Shown here: one piece after another, positions 11,625 through 22,099 of the stretch
Position numbering within the stretch: the stretch's first letter is position 1
Layout of the letters: every line of letters begins with the position of its first letter
Assembly: GCA_001600495.1 (NCBI GenBank)
Contig: BCKE01000075.1
Location: 6,438-70,437, forward strand
Direction: 5' to 3'
DNA length: 64,000 nucleotides
DNA from: Pilasporangium apinafurcum
Taxonomy: Eukaryota > Oomycota > Peronosporomycetes > Pythiales > Pythiaceae
Notes under the pieces: generated by a model
Seen by the model: only the letters and a program-made list of their open reading frames with translations
What the model was told of the DNA's origin: nothing
Database searches by the model: none
Program-made: the position numbers and the translations under genes

Positions 11625-11629
11625 TGTAA
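10588..11629. repeat. Inverted repeat, left arm (1042 bp)
   Basis: The reverse complement of this segment matches 12182-13223. Stretches I compared base by base were identical. The predicted frames in every other phase are also identical in length and sequence, which implies near-complete nucleotide identity including synonymous sites. Identity starts 5 bp before the ATG and ends 4 bp before the stop codon. Confidence 0.9.
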
Positions 11630-12186
11630 ATGGCAATAGAACCCGTGGACGAAGGATGCTTTTGATGTGTGAGCCCAAAGAGGAGATGTTGACGATACCA
11701 AGTAAGATTGGAAGTGAGGGAATGTGTGAAAGCCTTTGTATTGTGTTACTAGTTCGTCAGCATGAAGGCGTTCATCAAAAGCTTCCCGTAAAGGAATAAT
11801 ATTCCATCATTGCATTCTCCATCAATCATTCACGCAGGTTATACTTTCACTTGATGTGTTGAGTTCTTCTACAGTAGTTATGACTATGTGGTTGAAACTG
11901 ATGGAGAAGCATTTCGATTTTGATGGGTAGAATATCAAAATTAGTAGTACTGAGTCATCAGATAATAACCCTTGAAGATATGGATACACTTTTGGAGAAA
12001 ACGTACATTCTGACGCATGTGATGGAGAACACCAAAGTTCCTATCACTTCATTCTCATCGTCCATCAGAATCAATGAGATCAATGGCCTCAAATATAAAT
12101 CCAGACCACTTCATTGCTCACATTCATCTGTCAAATTACTAGCTGCAGCACAAGTCCCTACAGCATAACACGTATCTGCAATTACA
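11625..12186. promoter_or_regulatory. Head-to-head spacer between the two Gly-rich genes
   Basis: This 562-bp unique spacer separates the two divergent identical genes and must hold both promoters. Only the TTACA just before each ATG is shared; beyond that the two upstream sequences are unrelated, so the copies are driven by different promoter sequence. A TATA-like AAATATAAAT lies about 95 bp before the right ATG. A small open frame inside it has no recognisable product. Confidence 0.5.
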
Positions 12187-13223
12187 ATGCAGCTCCTATC
12201 CATTTTCACCGGTATGCTTCTTCTCGCATGGGGATCCGCCAACCAAGCCGAAGGAAAAGCAACATCAAAAACATGCCTGCGTAGACGTTTGGAAGAGGAT
12301 GCCATTGCAGCAGTCACCATAACGAAAGCAGTACCAGAAGAAGATGAGGAAGATGGTGAAGAGAGTCATAAGAAGAAGTTTCGCGTTATCAAAGTTCCTG
12401 TACCTGTGCCTGTACCAGTAGAAGTTCCGCAATATATCACTGTTCCCATCAACCAACCAGCGCAAGTCATCGCGTCCAATACCGACACGGTCGTCAGCAA
12501 CAACAATGTAGTGGCGTCATCGACCAACTCGGTGGGAAACCCAGGTCCTGGAGCTATCGCACCAGAAATTCCCACACCTGCACCAACCGGTCGTGGTGCG
12601 CGACCTCGTGTCACTCCGGCCCTCACGATACCTGGTGGACGTGTCACACCAGCATCAACGGTACCAACCCCAGTGGAAATTCCATCACCAGGAACAGGAG
12701 GAGCAGGAGAAACTCCTCAAGCACCTCCTACTGGCGATCTTGGTTCTTCTTTGTCTCAGCCAACCACGGGCGGACTTGGAACAACGGCTGGAGCGGATGA
12801 ACAACCACTCGGGGGATCTGATAATGATCTTGGCGGCACAGATACTGGATTACTCTCAAGTAATGGTGCTGGATTTACAGGAAATACTCGTGGTGACTTG
12901 GCTGGACTCGGTGGTGTAAATGGCGGTCTAGGAGGAGGTGGAGGAGCTACTGATCCATCACTAAACAACTTAGGTGGCGCCAGTGCTGGTGGATTTAATG
13001 GACCAGGCACTAATTTTAATCCGTCTGGTACTCAATTCAATGGAATGCCAGGCGGAGTTGGTGGAACAGGTGGATTAGGCAGCTTTGGAAGAGGAGGTGG
13101 ATTTGGCGGTTTCAATGGAGCTGGTGGAACTAACGGCCTTGGACAGCGTGGCTTTGGTGGGCAAATGAATGGGAATACTGGGTTTGGTGGTGGCTTTGGA
13201 GGCAATCAACGTCAACGTCGTCG
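12182..13223. repeat. Inverted repeat, right arm (1042 bp)
   Basis: Partner of 10588-11629 in opposite orientation, with a 552-bp unique spacer between the arms. Both outer flanks differ as well. Confidence 0.9.
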
Positions 13224-13230
13224 CCGCTGA
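12187..13230 (+). CDS. Secreted Gly/Pro-rich protein, right copy of an inverted pair
   Basis: A single-exon gene of 347 aa with the same signal peptide, Val-Pro repeat and Gly-rich region as the left copy. It differs only at the last residue, where it ends RQRRRR before TGA instead of RQRRRL before TAG. The two genes point away from each other. Perfect conservation of low-complexity coding sequence, with no shared UTR, means either a very recent event or continuing gene conversion. Function unknown; probably extracellular. Confidence 0.85.
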   Translation: MQLLSIFTGMLLLAWGSANQAEGKATSKTCLRRRLEEDAIAAVTITKAVPEEDEEDGEESHKKKFRVIKVPVPVPVPVEVPQYITVPINQPAQVIASNTDTVVSNNNVVASSTNSVGNPGPGAIAPEIPTPAPTGRGARPRVTPALTIPGGRVTPASTVPTPVEIPSPGTGGAGETPQAPPTGDLGSSLSQPTTGGLGTTAGADEQPLGGSDNDLGGTDTGLLSSNGAGFTGNTRGDLAGLGGVNGGLGGGGGATDPSLNNLGGASAGGFNGPGTNFNPSGTQFNGMPGGVGGTGGLGSFGRGGGFGGFNGAGGTNGLGQRGFGGQMNGNTGFGGGFGGNQRQRRRR

Positions 13231-14418
13231 TTAGATGACTATTGCAGAATTCTGCGTTGGCTTATCTGGCGAGTTTGGCGTTTGGGATGCAATTTGAAAT
13301 TGTGTATGAAAGTAACTTTTTGTAGTTTGTAAGTCTGACACTGCAACAACCTAGCAAGCAAAAAATTACATTTTTCTTTTCCATGACTATCTATGGCGCT
13401 ACCATCCAATGCATCTACGTTTATCTTGTGAATATTATCATACCCGAATAGCCCGTTGAGTTAGATGGCACGCAAACCATTTAGACGAGGGAGGAAAAAA
13501 GAAGTAAAGCAATTATCGACGATTTCGTTTGCAGAGGTCTGATTGGATTGCATCGACGTCACCTTAAAGTAGAAACATGATCAACTAACTCGAGGAACCG
13601 TATAATCTCAAGCATGATCTCTATTCTTTAGTGAAAAATAAACTGGATGCTACAGTGCTGGGAACGTGCAGCACATGTGCGAATGAATGGAGTGAAAGAA
13701 GACGCGTTTTTATTAACAGTCTGAGCAAATTTTGTTCGATGAAACTACCATAATTGCTATTCATGTATTCATTTCCCTTGCCTCATGCTAACACGTGACG
13801 GGTAAGTTGTCATAGAAACAAAGCCAATCGATAATGGCTTCCTTTATTCATCTCAGGTTTTAACCATATCAAAACTAATGCGCCGGCTTTACGTTGACTT
13901 TCGAAAGATCGGGATGATTTATGCGGCTGCTTGTTTCAAAAAATGCGATGTCAGCTTAGTTTGGCTAAGTTTCTACGGGTAAACTAAGACTCTTCGCCTC
14001 ATCGCATTTTCAGTTGCCCATGAGCCACCACGTATGTAAAACTCAGCACATATACATAGACTCGACTGGGGTCGTTTCATCTATTTGCAAAAAAATGAAT
14101 CCAATCCAGTCAAACTTGATGCAGTCTGAGAGGACATGTATTCTGACTCTAAAGAGCTCTACTTGGTTTAAAAATGCACTTGAGAAGAAAGAAAGAGGAC
14201 ATAGACTTTCAGAGGCGAAGGTGCTGAGATTGAGGATAACGGACGAGCCGAGGAGAGTAACGCCTCTATTATTCTTTCCAGGCTGTTTTCCAGCGCCTCT
14301 TTAGGTTCATGTGCAACCGACATTCGCAACGGAAGTCTCTTCGGAAACAAGCTCATTTCCCAATAGCACGAGCAAAGCGCAAGAGCGGTCGTCCATCGTA
14401 CACAACAACAAAAAACAA
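13231..14418. other. Intergenic region
   Basis: About 1.2 kb, AT-rich, without a recognisable gene, RNA or repeat. It should contain the 3' UTR of the right Gly-rich gene and the promoter of the next gene. An open frame running into the next gene from 14311 is better read as 5' UTR, because the signal peptide starts at 14419. Confidence 0.4.
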
Positions 14419-15732
14419 ATGAAGCTTTCGTCTGTGCTGGCGTTTGCAGCGATGACTGTTGCGGCCTTTGCCGCGCAGGAAACCCACGCCGAGGAGGCCG
14501 TCACGTACATCCATGCACGACATGCTCTTCCAGGTGAGCGCGTGAAGACACTGAAAGCGCCTACACATGTCGTTACTCCGGCAGAGGCCCATGAGATGTG
14601 GAAGGCGGCGATGCAATTTGATGGTAGCGTCGATAGCATCGAGGATGCTGATAGTGCTGACAGTGCCGAAAGTGCCGACAGTGCCGAAAGTGCCGACAGT
14701 GCCGAGGGCACGGATAGTGCTGACAGTGCCGAGGGCACGGACAGCGCTGACAGTGTCGAGGACACCAACGGCACTGACACTATCGAGGACGCCGACAGTG
14801 TCGATAGCACCGGCAGTGTCGAGTACACATTGAGCGATGAAGACGCTTCCAGTTTATCTAATGACGTCCCAATTGCTCATAAGAAGCAGAAGCATCAGCG
14901 CGTTATCGGTGATGGCGAAGCTGGTGTGACTATTGCAGATGAAGCTGACGGCAGTGATAACGGCTGGATGTTCTGGAACCCATGGGCTAATATTGACGAT
15001 TCATCCAGCACCTCAGACGGCTCGAGTGATGAGGTATCAGGTGAAACTAAAAAGAAGAAGAGTCATGGACACCATGCGAAGCAATTGGAAGGTAGCGACG
15101 AAGTTGACAGCGGTAGCTGGTGGATCGATGAACTTACTGGCAGTACGTGGGGAGAAGAAGACGAAGTGAAAATCCACAAGAAGCGACATTCTCAGAACAA
15201 GAAGCACATTGACCCTGCCCGAACATACGCCGGCATGGAATTCGATGACGAAAACGAAGACGAGAGTTCCTTGGAATCCAGCGGCAGTGTCGATGAATTC
15301 GGTGAGGACATGTTTACGGCGGGTGTGTCTGTCTTTAAGAAGATGGAGAACCTCATCAAACAGCAAGCTGAGAAGACCAGCAACCTCGTGATGACGACCC
15401 AAGAGGCCAAGGAGTCGTCCCCGCTGGAGTTGTTCGGTCACAATGCTGTGCTACTCGTGGCGGCTGTCGCTGGTGTTGTCGTTGGCATCGTCGGTGTCAT
15501 TATTGCAGTCGTGAGTTTGCGCCGTCACCAGGAGCAGCCATTCGGTACCTCGGTGCTAGCATCGGAACTGCCGGATCCAGAAGCAGGCGTGACTGATGAA
15601 GATATTGACGCAGAACTGGAAGTGGCCGACGAAGCATCGGTAGCGGAGGAGGAAAGTGACGCGGATGTACCAGCGGTGGTCTTATCCACCACACATCGCG
15701 ATGAGGAAGAAGGCATGTTCACGAACGCTTAA
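14419..15732 (+). CDS. Type I membrane protein with Ser/Asp/Ala repeats
   Basis: A single exon coding 437 aa. I chose the ATG at 14419 because it opens a good signal peptide (MKLSSVLAFAAMTVAAFAAQ) cut after Ala. Residues about 75-135 hold degenerate 5- to 6-residue repeats such as DSADSAES, EGTDSAD and EDTNGTD, coded by repeated GACAGTGCC units. The extracellular part is acidic with Lys/His clusters and Trp-rich patches (WMFWNPWAN, SGSWWIDE). A single transmembrane helix lies near residues 340-370 (LLVAAVAGVVVGIVGVIIAV) and is followed by SLRRH, a stop-transfer signal, and an acidic tail of about 65 residues. This layout fits a cell-surface protein. No known domain is present; the function is unknown. 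Confidence 0.8.
   Translation: MKLSSVLAFAAMTVAAFAAQETHAEEAVTYIHARHALPGERVKTLKAPTHVVTPAEAHEMWKAAMQFDGSVDSIEDADSADSAESADSAESADSAEGTDSADSAEGTDSADSVEDTNGTDTIEDADSVDSTGSVEYTLSDEDASSLSNDVPIAHKKQKHQRVIGDGEAGVTIADEADGSDNGWMFWNPWANIDDSSSTSDGSSDEVSGETKKKKSHGHHAKQLEGSDEVDSGSWWIDELTGSTWGEEDEVKIHKKRHSQNKKHIDPARTYAGMEFDDENEDESSLESSGSVDEFGEDMFTAGVSVFKKMENLIKQQAEKTSNLVMTTQEAKESSPLELFGHNAVLLVAAVAGVVVGIVGVIIAVVSLRRHQEQPFGTSVLASELPDPEAGVTDEDIDAELEVADEASVAEEESDADVPAVVLSTTHRDEEEGMFTNA
14640..14825 (+). repeat. Coding tandem repeat (Ser/Asp/Ala units)
   Basis: Degenerate repeats of a 15- to 18-bp unit built on GACAGTGCCGA code DSAES/DSADS-type peptides in the membrane protein at 14419-15732. They are prone to length change in frame. 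Confidence 0.7.
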
Positions 15733-16186
15733 AGAGGCTTTATTTTTTCTTAATCTTTGCATGAGCAAGACAGACATTGCAGCGTCTTGTTTGTCATGAC
15801 GTGTCTGCTTCCATTATATCTTCGATATCACTAGCGTCTGCCTTTATAAGCGCAATCATACCAGCCAGTAATACACGTATCATCCATTTGCCTCACCCAT
15901 CATTTGCGTAGCTCGTAGTGACGCGGCAGTTGCGCCATGACGTCACAGCGTGCCTATTGACCAAGCACCCTCAACATTATCACTTATGTTGCGTTAATAG
16001 ATGTTTAGAGCAACTTATTATCAACATAATTTATAATGTCGCGGGAGTGAGACATTAATGCAACATCGATCTTTCGTTGGTGCTTGGGGTGGAGAAATCC
16101 CTTCCGTCAGTCAGTCAGTCTCCCAAACGACCAAAACCAAAGAACCTTCGACGACCTCCACACGAAGAAGAACGACAAAGAGGATT
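15733..16186. other. Intergenic region upstream of PDHB
   Basis: Holds the 3' end of the repeat membrane protein gene and the promoter and 5' UTR of PDHB. The reading frame is open upstream of the PDHB start, but the residues do not look like a targeting sequence. Nothing else seen. Confidence 0.4.
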
Positions 16187-17351
16187 ATGGCGCTTTTGCA
16201 ACGAGTATTGACGAACAATGCCGCCTTGCGCACCACTACGGGCGCCGCTAGTGCGTTCCGTCGCCATATGGCCACGAATTCAAAAGAAATGACGGTGCGT
16301 GCTGCGCTCAACAGCGCGTTGGACGAAGAACTGGAACGCGACGAAAAAGTGTTTTTGATTGGCGAAGAAGTTGCCAAGTATAACGGCGCTTACAAAGTCA
16401 GCAAAGGACTTTGGGAAAAGTATGGCGACAAACGGATCATCGATACCCCAATTACAGAAGCGGGTTTTACTGGTTTGGCGGTCGGTGCTGCTTACCACGG
16501 CACTAAGCCGATCTGTGAATTCATGACCTTCAACTTTGCCATGCAATCCATTGACCACATCATCAATTCGGCTGCCAAGCAATACTACATGTCGGCCGGT
16601 GACATCAACGTCCCCATTGTATTTCGTGGTCCCAACGGTGCTGCTGCTGGTGTCGGTGAGCTCATTGTTATCATGTTTGCCTGTGGAGTGTACTAGAAAT
16701 CATTTTTAACTTGAACAATTTTTTGTAGCTGCTCAGCACTCACAGTGCTATGCTGCCTGGTACGGCAGTGTGCCAGGTCTCAAGGTCGTCGCTCCTTACG
16801 ATGCTGAAGACGCTCGTGGGCTGCTGAAGGCAGCTATCCGCGACCCCAACCCAGTGGTGTTTTTGGAAAACGAACTGCTCTACGGTGTCTCCTTCCCAGT
16901 GAGCGAAGAAGTATATTCAAAAGACTTTGTGCTCCCCATCGGTAAAGCCAAGATCATGAAGGAAGGCTCGGACTTGACTATCGTAGCGTTCTCGCGAATG
17001 GTCGGTGTGGCGCTCGAAGCTGCCGCGCAACTTGGCAAGGACGGCATCGACGTGGAAGTAATTAACTTGCGTTCTATTCGTCCATTTGATCGCGATACGA
17101 TCATCGAGTCAGTCAAGAAGACCAACCGCATTGTCTCAGTGGAAGAAGGCTGGGGTCAACACGGTATTGGTGCGGAAATCGCAGGGATTCTTATGGAAAC
17201 CGAAGCGTTTGACTACTTGGACGCTCCAATGGAACGAGTGACGGGTACCGATGTGCCAATGCCTTATGCTGAGAACTTGGAGCGTCTCTGTGTGCCGCAG
17301 GTAGACGATATTGTCGCAGCGGCTAAGCGCGCCACTTCGCGCACGTTGTAA
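16187..17351 (+). CDS. PDHB: Pyruvate dehydrogenase E1 component subunit beta, mitochondrial
   Basis: Beta chain of the E1 enzyme that decarboxylates pyruvate with thiamine diphosphate and passes the acetyl group to E2 lipoyl groups. Two exons, 16187-16655 and 16729-17351, joined by a 73-bp intron inside the GVAAQHSQ motif, give 363 aa. The first 30 residues ([19 protein letters not shown]...RRH) are a mitochondrial presequence. Family motifs follow: [70 protein letters not shown], then [29 protein letters not shown] and the C-terminal [10 protein letters not shown]. Length and motifs are those of an intact enzyme. The E1-alpha gene is not in the window. Confidence 0.95.
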
Positions 17352-17639
17352 GTGAAAAGAAAATAAGCTGATGATACACTGACGGTGGATTATAATAAAT
17401 CCGTCATGTTCTGATTGAGCGAGGATAGCGAAAGCAGAGAAACAATGTGCTGACAGTGGCGATTACATTAACAAAAGGCATATACAAGACAGGAAAACAA
17501 ACTAGAGCCATTTCCATGGTCAGTGCGTAATTGGAATGGACATTCTTTCGCTCCATAACGATGCAACAGTCGGAATTAACACCGAAATTGTGGTATTAAT
17601 TGATTGAAATCCATTCCGTTTCTCTCTAACTTACGCTCT

Positions 17640-19142
17640 TTAAAACCCAAATTCCCCAAAAAAGTCGACTTCTTTCTTTGGGGCTGGTTTTGCTGGAGCA
17701 GGAGCAGGTGCAGGTGCAGCAGCAGGTGTGGAAAGTGATGCTGGAGTGGTTACAGGCGCCGAACTGGAGTAACCAAAACTAGCGCTGGAAGTGGACGATG
17801 CAGTAGATGATGACGATGAGGAAAAGCTCTTCGATTGAGAGCTCGGAAACGTCGATGCTGTGGTGGTGTTGTTGTTGTATCCTCCGAACGAATTCGCCTT
17901 GGCCGGCTGGCTTTGGGTCAATTGAGAATCGAGCCACGAGTCGTTGTCATGGTCCCGACTGCTAGTACTGGTACTGCTTCCCATACCGGAGTATTTGCTC
18001 GTATTTGGCAGTGACGAGTTTGTACGGGGGAATTGTGATGGCGTGTCGCTGTTGCTGTTGCTGTTGACTGTCGCGTCTACGACTGTTTGTGCAGTCCGCC
18101 AGACAGCCGATGCGCCACTAGAGAGCGCCGACCAGCCCGTGGACGCCGTAGATTTCACGTTCTGCGACAACGCAGGGTCACTGATGGTGTTTTGCACGTA
18201 TGACCAACCAGACGACACTTTCGATCCCAAGTCTTGGTCTTTTACTAAATTTGCCGCCGAATTGGCCGCAGAGCTGACGGTGTTCTTCAAGTAACCAAAC
18301 GCACTATATAGACAAACGTCCATGAAGTTCATAGAGGATATCTTGCTTCAAATCATGCATATAATTAGCATACCTTGAGAAATCACTGATATCACCAGAA
18401 GCCTGAGGCGCACGTGTTTCGCCACTGCTACCGATGCCCTGCAAACCATTCGCGCCAAATTTGGCCTGCATTCTCGCTCGTGCTTCATCTCGCAGACGCA
18501 TTTGTCGAGCGACGTAATCCTGTTCCGATTCACCTTTCAGTGCTTCCACACCACGTGTATCACCATTGCCACTGGAAAACGACGATGAAGACGCGCCGCC
18601 CGTTGGCTTGAGGCAACTAGGATCCCATTTCGGTAATGGCACCGGCGTTCGCCCTTCTACTAGCGCCGTCAGTCGCGCACGATATGCCTCGGCTTGAGGC
18701 GTGTGATATTTCTGGCTGATCGACAGGTCTCTCGGCACTCCTGCTGTCGCAAACGCTTCTCTGAAGGTGTCATTCCCACCTTGCTGCATATATATAAGTC
18801 AAATTTCCATCACAGACTTTCAATGAATAATTCGGTATCGAACCTGCATCTGCTGGACCTGCTTTTCCGTCCAGGAATCCATCGTCACGGACCGTACAAA
18901 GGAGATGTGGACACCCAGTCCACGATGACGACCAGAGCACTCAAGACACATGAACGTGCCGTAAGACACTGTCGCCCATTGCGGATAAGGAGCATCACAG
19001 TCCACACAGCGCTACATTCACAAAATTGCGGTCAGATTAAAAGCCCTCACATTGCATATATATAGATAAATTCACATACGTTGTTTCCAGGCAGCCGTCG
19101 CAGCTGCTGCTGGGTCTCCATGGGCATTTGATGCGCCTCCAT
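17640..19142 (-). CDS. ARF GTPase-activating protein (ArfGAP1-like)
   Basis: Stimulates GTP hydrolysis on Arf during COPI vesicle cycling. Four exons (19142-19080, 19011-18844, 18783-18374, 18303-17640) give 434 aa. The zinc finger CVDC-x16-CLEC is at residues about 23-46, directly followed by SGRHRGLGVHISFVRSV, which contains the catalytic Arg finger, and MDSWTEKQVQQMQ. After the GAP domain (GGNDTFREAF) comes a linker and, in exon 4, Ser/Thr-rich amphipathic segments (GYLKNTVSSAANSAANL, STGWSALSSGASAVW) that recall the curvature-sensing ALPS motifs of ArfGAP1, then a Ser- and Ala/Pro-rich tail ending DFFGEFGF. The second intron has a weak GTTCGA donor. ALPS function is an inference. Confidence 0.88.
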
Positions 19143-19399
19143 CCTGCTCCTCCTTCTTTCGTTTTCCTACTCTTGGTGTGCGGCGTAAAACTGTAGCTCC
19201 TCCGTTTTTTTTTCCAGCAACTGACTACAAAACCTCTCTAATACGATAATAGGAGAAGGTGGTTTCTAATAGTATTATTAGCCAATCAAATAATTTTTTA
19301 ATCATATTTTAAACCAATCATGAAATGACACGATTTGGGTTTTTGTGTCTTTCTATATTTTCAAGAACAAGAGCCTCATGATAGCTATTTTGAGGACAT

Positions 19400-19560
19400 T
19401 TTGCCCATTGAAATCCAATAGACGCACTATCAAGTGGATGAGCGGTAACAAAAGTGATCCGAGTGTGAACGACATACGAGGTGAATCGGCCTGATATCTA
19501 CAGATATTATATTGCAAGTCTTCGCAGCACAATTGTGCGAGTCGGTATTTGCTGATGTTG
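19400..19560 (-). pseudogene. Decayed C-terminal fragment of the neighbouring multi-pass membrane protein gene
   Basis: Translated on the minus strand, this stretch reads YRLAQLCCEDLQYNICRY and then SFTLGSLLLP, which lines up with YPLAQLHYEDSWYMICGR and ALTLGSLFLL of the intact gene at 20368-21983. DNA similarity around the shared CTCACACTCGGATC-like core is obvious. The sequence before and after no longer matches, and no long frame continues. It is probably the remnant of a tandem duplication in the same orientation. Confidence 0.65.
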
Positions 19561-19778
19561 ATCTCAGTATCTTTCAGAAGATCATGATTCTGTCCAGCGA
19601 TAGATAGTGTAGCTCTTCATTATTCGACAGCATTGCCAAGTTTTCATTATTTATTGATGGGAAGATGAAATAAGGTGCTCTTCAGCAGCAATCGTGTCGA
19701 ACCATAGCAATTCAATTTATCAAGTTCACTACTCTTTTAGGAAAAAATTATCCACGGACCATCTTCTACATGATGTGA

Positions 19779-20270
19779 TCATAGAGATTTTGTCATTCGT
19801 TCTGTTTTTGCACAGAGTATCTTCGAAGAAAGGTTCATGCTGCTGTATATCCAATTCTTCACCGTTGAAAGATCAGAGCTTAAGTCTTGCAAGTGTGCAA
19901 GCAAACCAAATAGGGAAGAAGAACGAAAACCACCTCTGACATGGAGATATGGACAGCAAAGTTGGACGATAGCCTCCATAGAGGTTATATTCAAGCAGAA
20001 CACCGAAAGTATCTCGATAACCGCATCACAGAGCTCCTGAAACAAGCAGAAAAAAGAATTGCAAGCGACTTTTGACTAGCAGAAAGTAAAAATTTCCGTC
20101 TACCTGCAACACGAATCGTAACAAAAAGTTGACAAGCAAGGGCCATCTCTACGAACGCCATTATTACCAGCTCCTGTAGTAATGAAAGCTAGCGAGTTCA
20201 AGACAGTCCTCTTCAATTGTGCGAGAATATCAGGCGGTGCTGCTCCTTCATGTGGTAGAGCACTAGACAT
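19779..20270 (-). CDS. Possible small gene of unknown function (uncertain model)
   Basis: An ATG at 20270 opens a frame beginning MSSALPHEGAAPPDILAQLK with good codon appearance. A second open stretch from an acceptor near 20040 to a stop at 19779 reads ELCDAVIEILSVFCLNITS and onward for about 85 residues. A GTAGAC donor and a TTTCAG acceptor about 60 bp apart would be a typical intron, but the phases I tried run into stops. Either the exon structure escapes me or the gene is decayed. I recognise no family. Confidence 0.3.
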
Positions 20271-20367
20271 TTTCGCACACAGCTATTGACAATCACACAA
20301 CAGTGTGTCATTTACAAAAACGGTTGCCTCAATAGTGGAATTTGATATTCAATTCATATGCACAAGC

Positions 20368-21983
20368 CTAATGGTATTTTTTCTGGAAGGACACTTGCCG
20401 CGTGCGCTTGGGACGCTTGAGGATTTGGAAAAACAGCAAATTCAGCAAAAAAAGCGATCCGAGTGTGAGCGCGACGTATGTAGGGTAGGCATTGTATCCA
20501 CGACCGCAGATCATATACCACGAATCTTCATAATGCAGCTGTGCGAGTGGATAATTGCAAAGATTGAATTCTTCATCAAATTCGTGCACGCAGAGGTACT
20601 TCTTCCGATGGTGAAGCTTGCCCATAAGTGAATGGAATGACTCTTCTTCAAAGCAATTACCCAAGGGCTGGTGGTGGCTCAGCGAGATGAGGTCAGCTGG
20701 ATGGATCAATAAGATGAGCAGAGCCAGGATCGCTGAATACACGAATATCATTTGGTTGATGGCGTGATCAATGACGAAGTAAAGCCAATCACTATCGTAC
20801 GCGTCGACAGGATCCAGCGCTGCTTCGATACTGGGATCATCTATGTTTAGATAGAAACACAAGCATATAATGTCAGTATACATGAATGCATGCTTTAAGC
20901 ACGCTTGCTACGGACCTTTTTCTCTGTCGGCCATCCAGCAAAATAGCAGACTGATAGTTATCCAGAACCCAAACCAGACCTATGAATATCACAATTGGGT
21001 AAGTTCGTGTTATTACGCGTTTCTACATAGAAAATGTATGTGAACCAACCGGTCGATGTACTTTGAGCAAATCCACAAAGGCGTGATAGAAGAGAATCAA
21101 ACAAATGACTGCAAGGAGTGTCGAGAAGAGCGGCATAAGCACCACATACATCCACTCGCGCTTCCAGTGATCTTCTTCATAGTATTCCCCTTTTAAGAGG
21201 TAGCTATGGAGCAAACAGAGTTTAAGACATCACTATGATCATCACATAATTCGTTCAAGCTCAATGTGGTTACCTTCGCAAGATATGATGAACGGCGACA
21301 AAAGAGAACGAGACGAAGAAATAGTAAAACAGCATATGCACAGGCACACCATAGAATCGGTCGCCGAGCAGTGGATCACTGTCATGGGTCGTCCACCATA
21401 GAAATTTTGCACCTAGTAGTTCAAATGGAAATGCCAAGCACACCACCAGGGTACCCATCGCAAAAGGCTGAATGAACGGGTCAATCCGTAACCGAGATGT
21501 CCCCACAAACGCCCTGTTTAAAACCACAAAATGCAAACTTGATGAGCACTCATCTACTCGACAGAAGTTACCAGTTTGATGATGATGGAAACACACGTTT
21601 AGACGTACATGTAGTACAATTGCGCTTGCATCAACACGTAGTAGACTGGCAAACGTTCTGGGATCAACATGACCTGCAATATTTTGTACCACACAACAGC
21701 TCATTAAGATCAATACCAACTTCATATTCTATGTGTAAGCAACTACCAAACGACATACGAGTGCTTGTGCATGGTAGCGCGTGTCCTGAAAGAAAAGCAA
21801 GTGCACAAGTGTGACGTGCACGAGCGCCGCAGCGAACATCGTGGCGTTCCGCTTACCGGACGAGTGGATGTGAAGTAGCAGCAAAAAGACGCAGAGATAT
21901 GTCGCCACCTCAATCGTCACGAGCGACACATTCTCCTGCAACAGTCCAAAGAACGAGCCAGAGACTACGCGCGCACGCACCAT
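20368..21983 (-). CDS. Multi-pass membrane protein of unknown function
   Basis: At least five exons on the minus strand starting at the ATG at 21983 (MVRARVVSGSFFGLLQENVS) and ending at 20368. Hydrophobic helices alternate with short loops: VATYLCVFLLLLHI, MFAAALVHVTLVHLLFF, PFAMGTLVVCLAFPFELLGA, HMLFYYFFVSFSFVAVHHI, YVVLMPLFSTLLAVICLILF, FVYSAILALLILLI and YVALTLGSLFLLNLLFF, so about seven or more helices. Loops are distinctive (RLPVYYVLMQAQLYY, KFLWWTTHDSDPLL, DRFYGVP). I do not recognise a named family. Introns are 60-100 bp. Its stop lies 98 bp beyond the ATG of the uncertain small gene, and its start is only 116 bp from the stop of the TTL-like gene on the same strand. A decayed paralogue fragment lies just downstream. 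Confidence 0.75.
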
Positions 21984-22099
21984 CCTCCTCCTAGATCATA
22001 CACGTAAATTATGCTTGCGTACCCCGCAATTTTCAACCGCTGTAGAGGTGTCATAACGCTCATATCGGATAGTTGGTATGTATCAGTTAGTTATATGGG

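Larger units (their letters stand above)
19143..20367. other. Spacer with a decayed paralogue and an uncertain small gene
   Basis: Between the ArfGAP start and the stop of the multi-pass membrane gene. It carries a decayed copy of the latter's C-terminus (19400-19560) and a minus-strand coding-like stretch (19779-20270), both listed separately. The rest is AT-rich without visible features. Confidence 0.4.

Noticed and set aside
10581-13230. Reading the inverted pair as an assembly artefact or a mobile element
   Set aside because: The spacer and both flanks are unique, which argues against a simple collapsed duplicate. There are no terminal repeats, target-site duplications or transposase. 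An artefact still cannot be fully excluded without reads.
14307-14828. Minus-strand Ser/Ala/Leu-rich frame opposite the repeat membrane protein
   Set aside because: It is the antisense of the Asp/Ser repeat and has no signal peptide, start context or homology.
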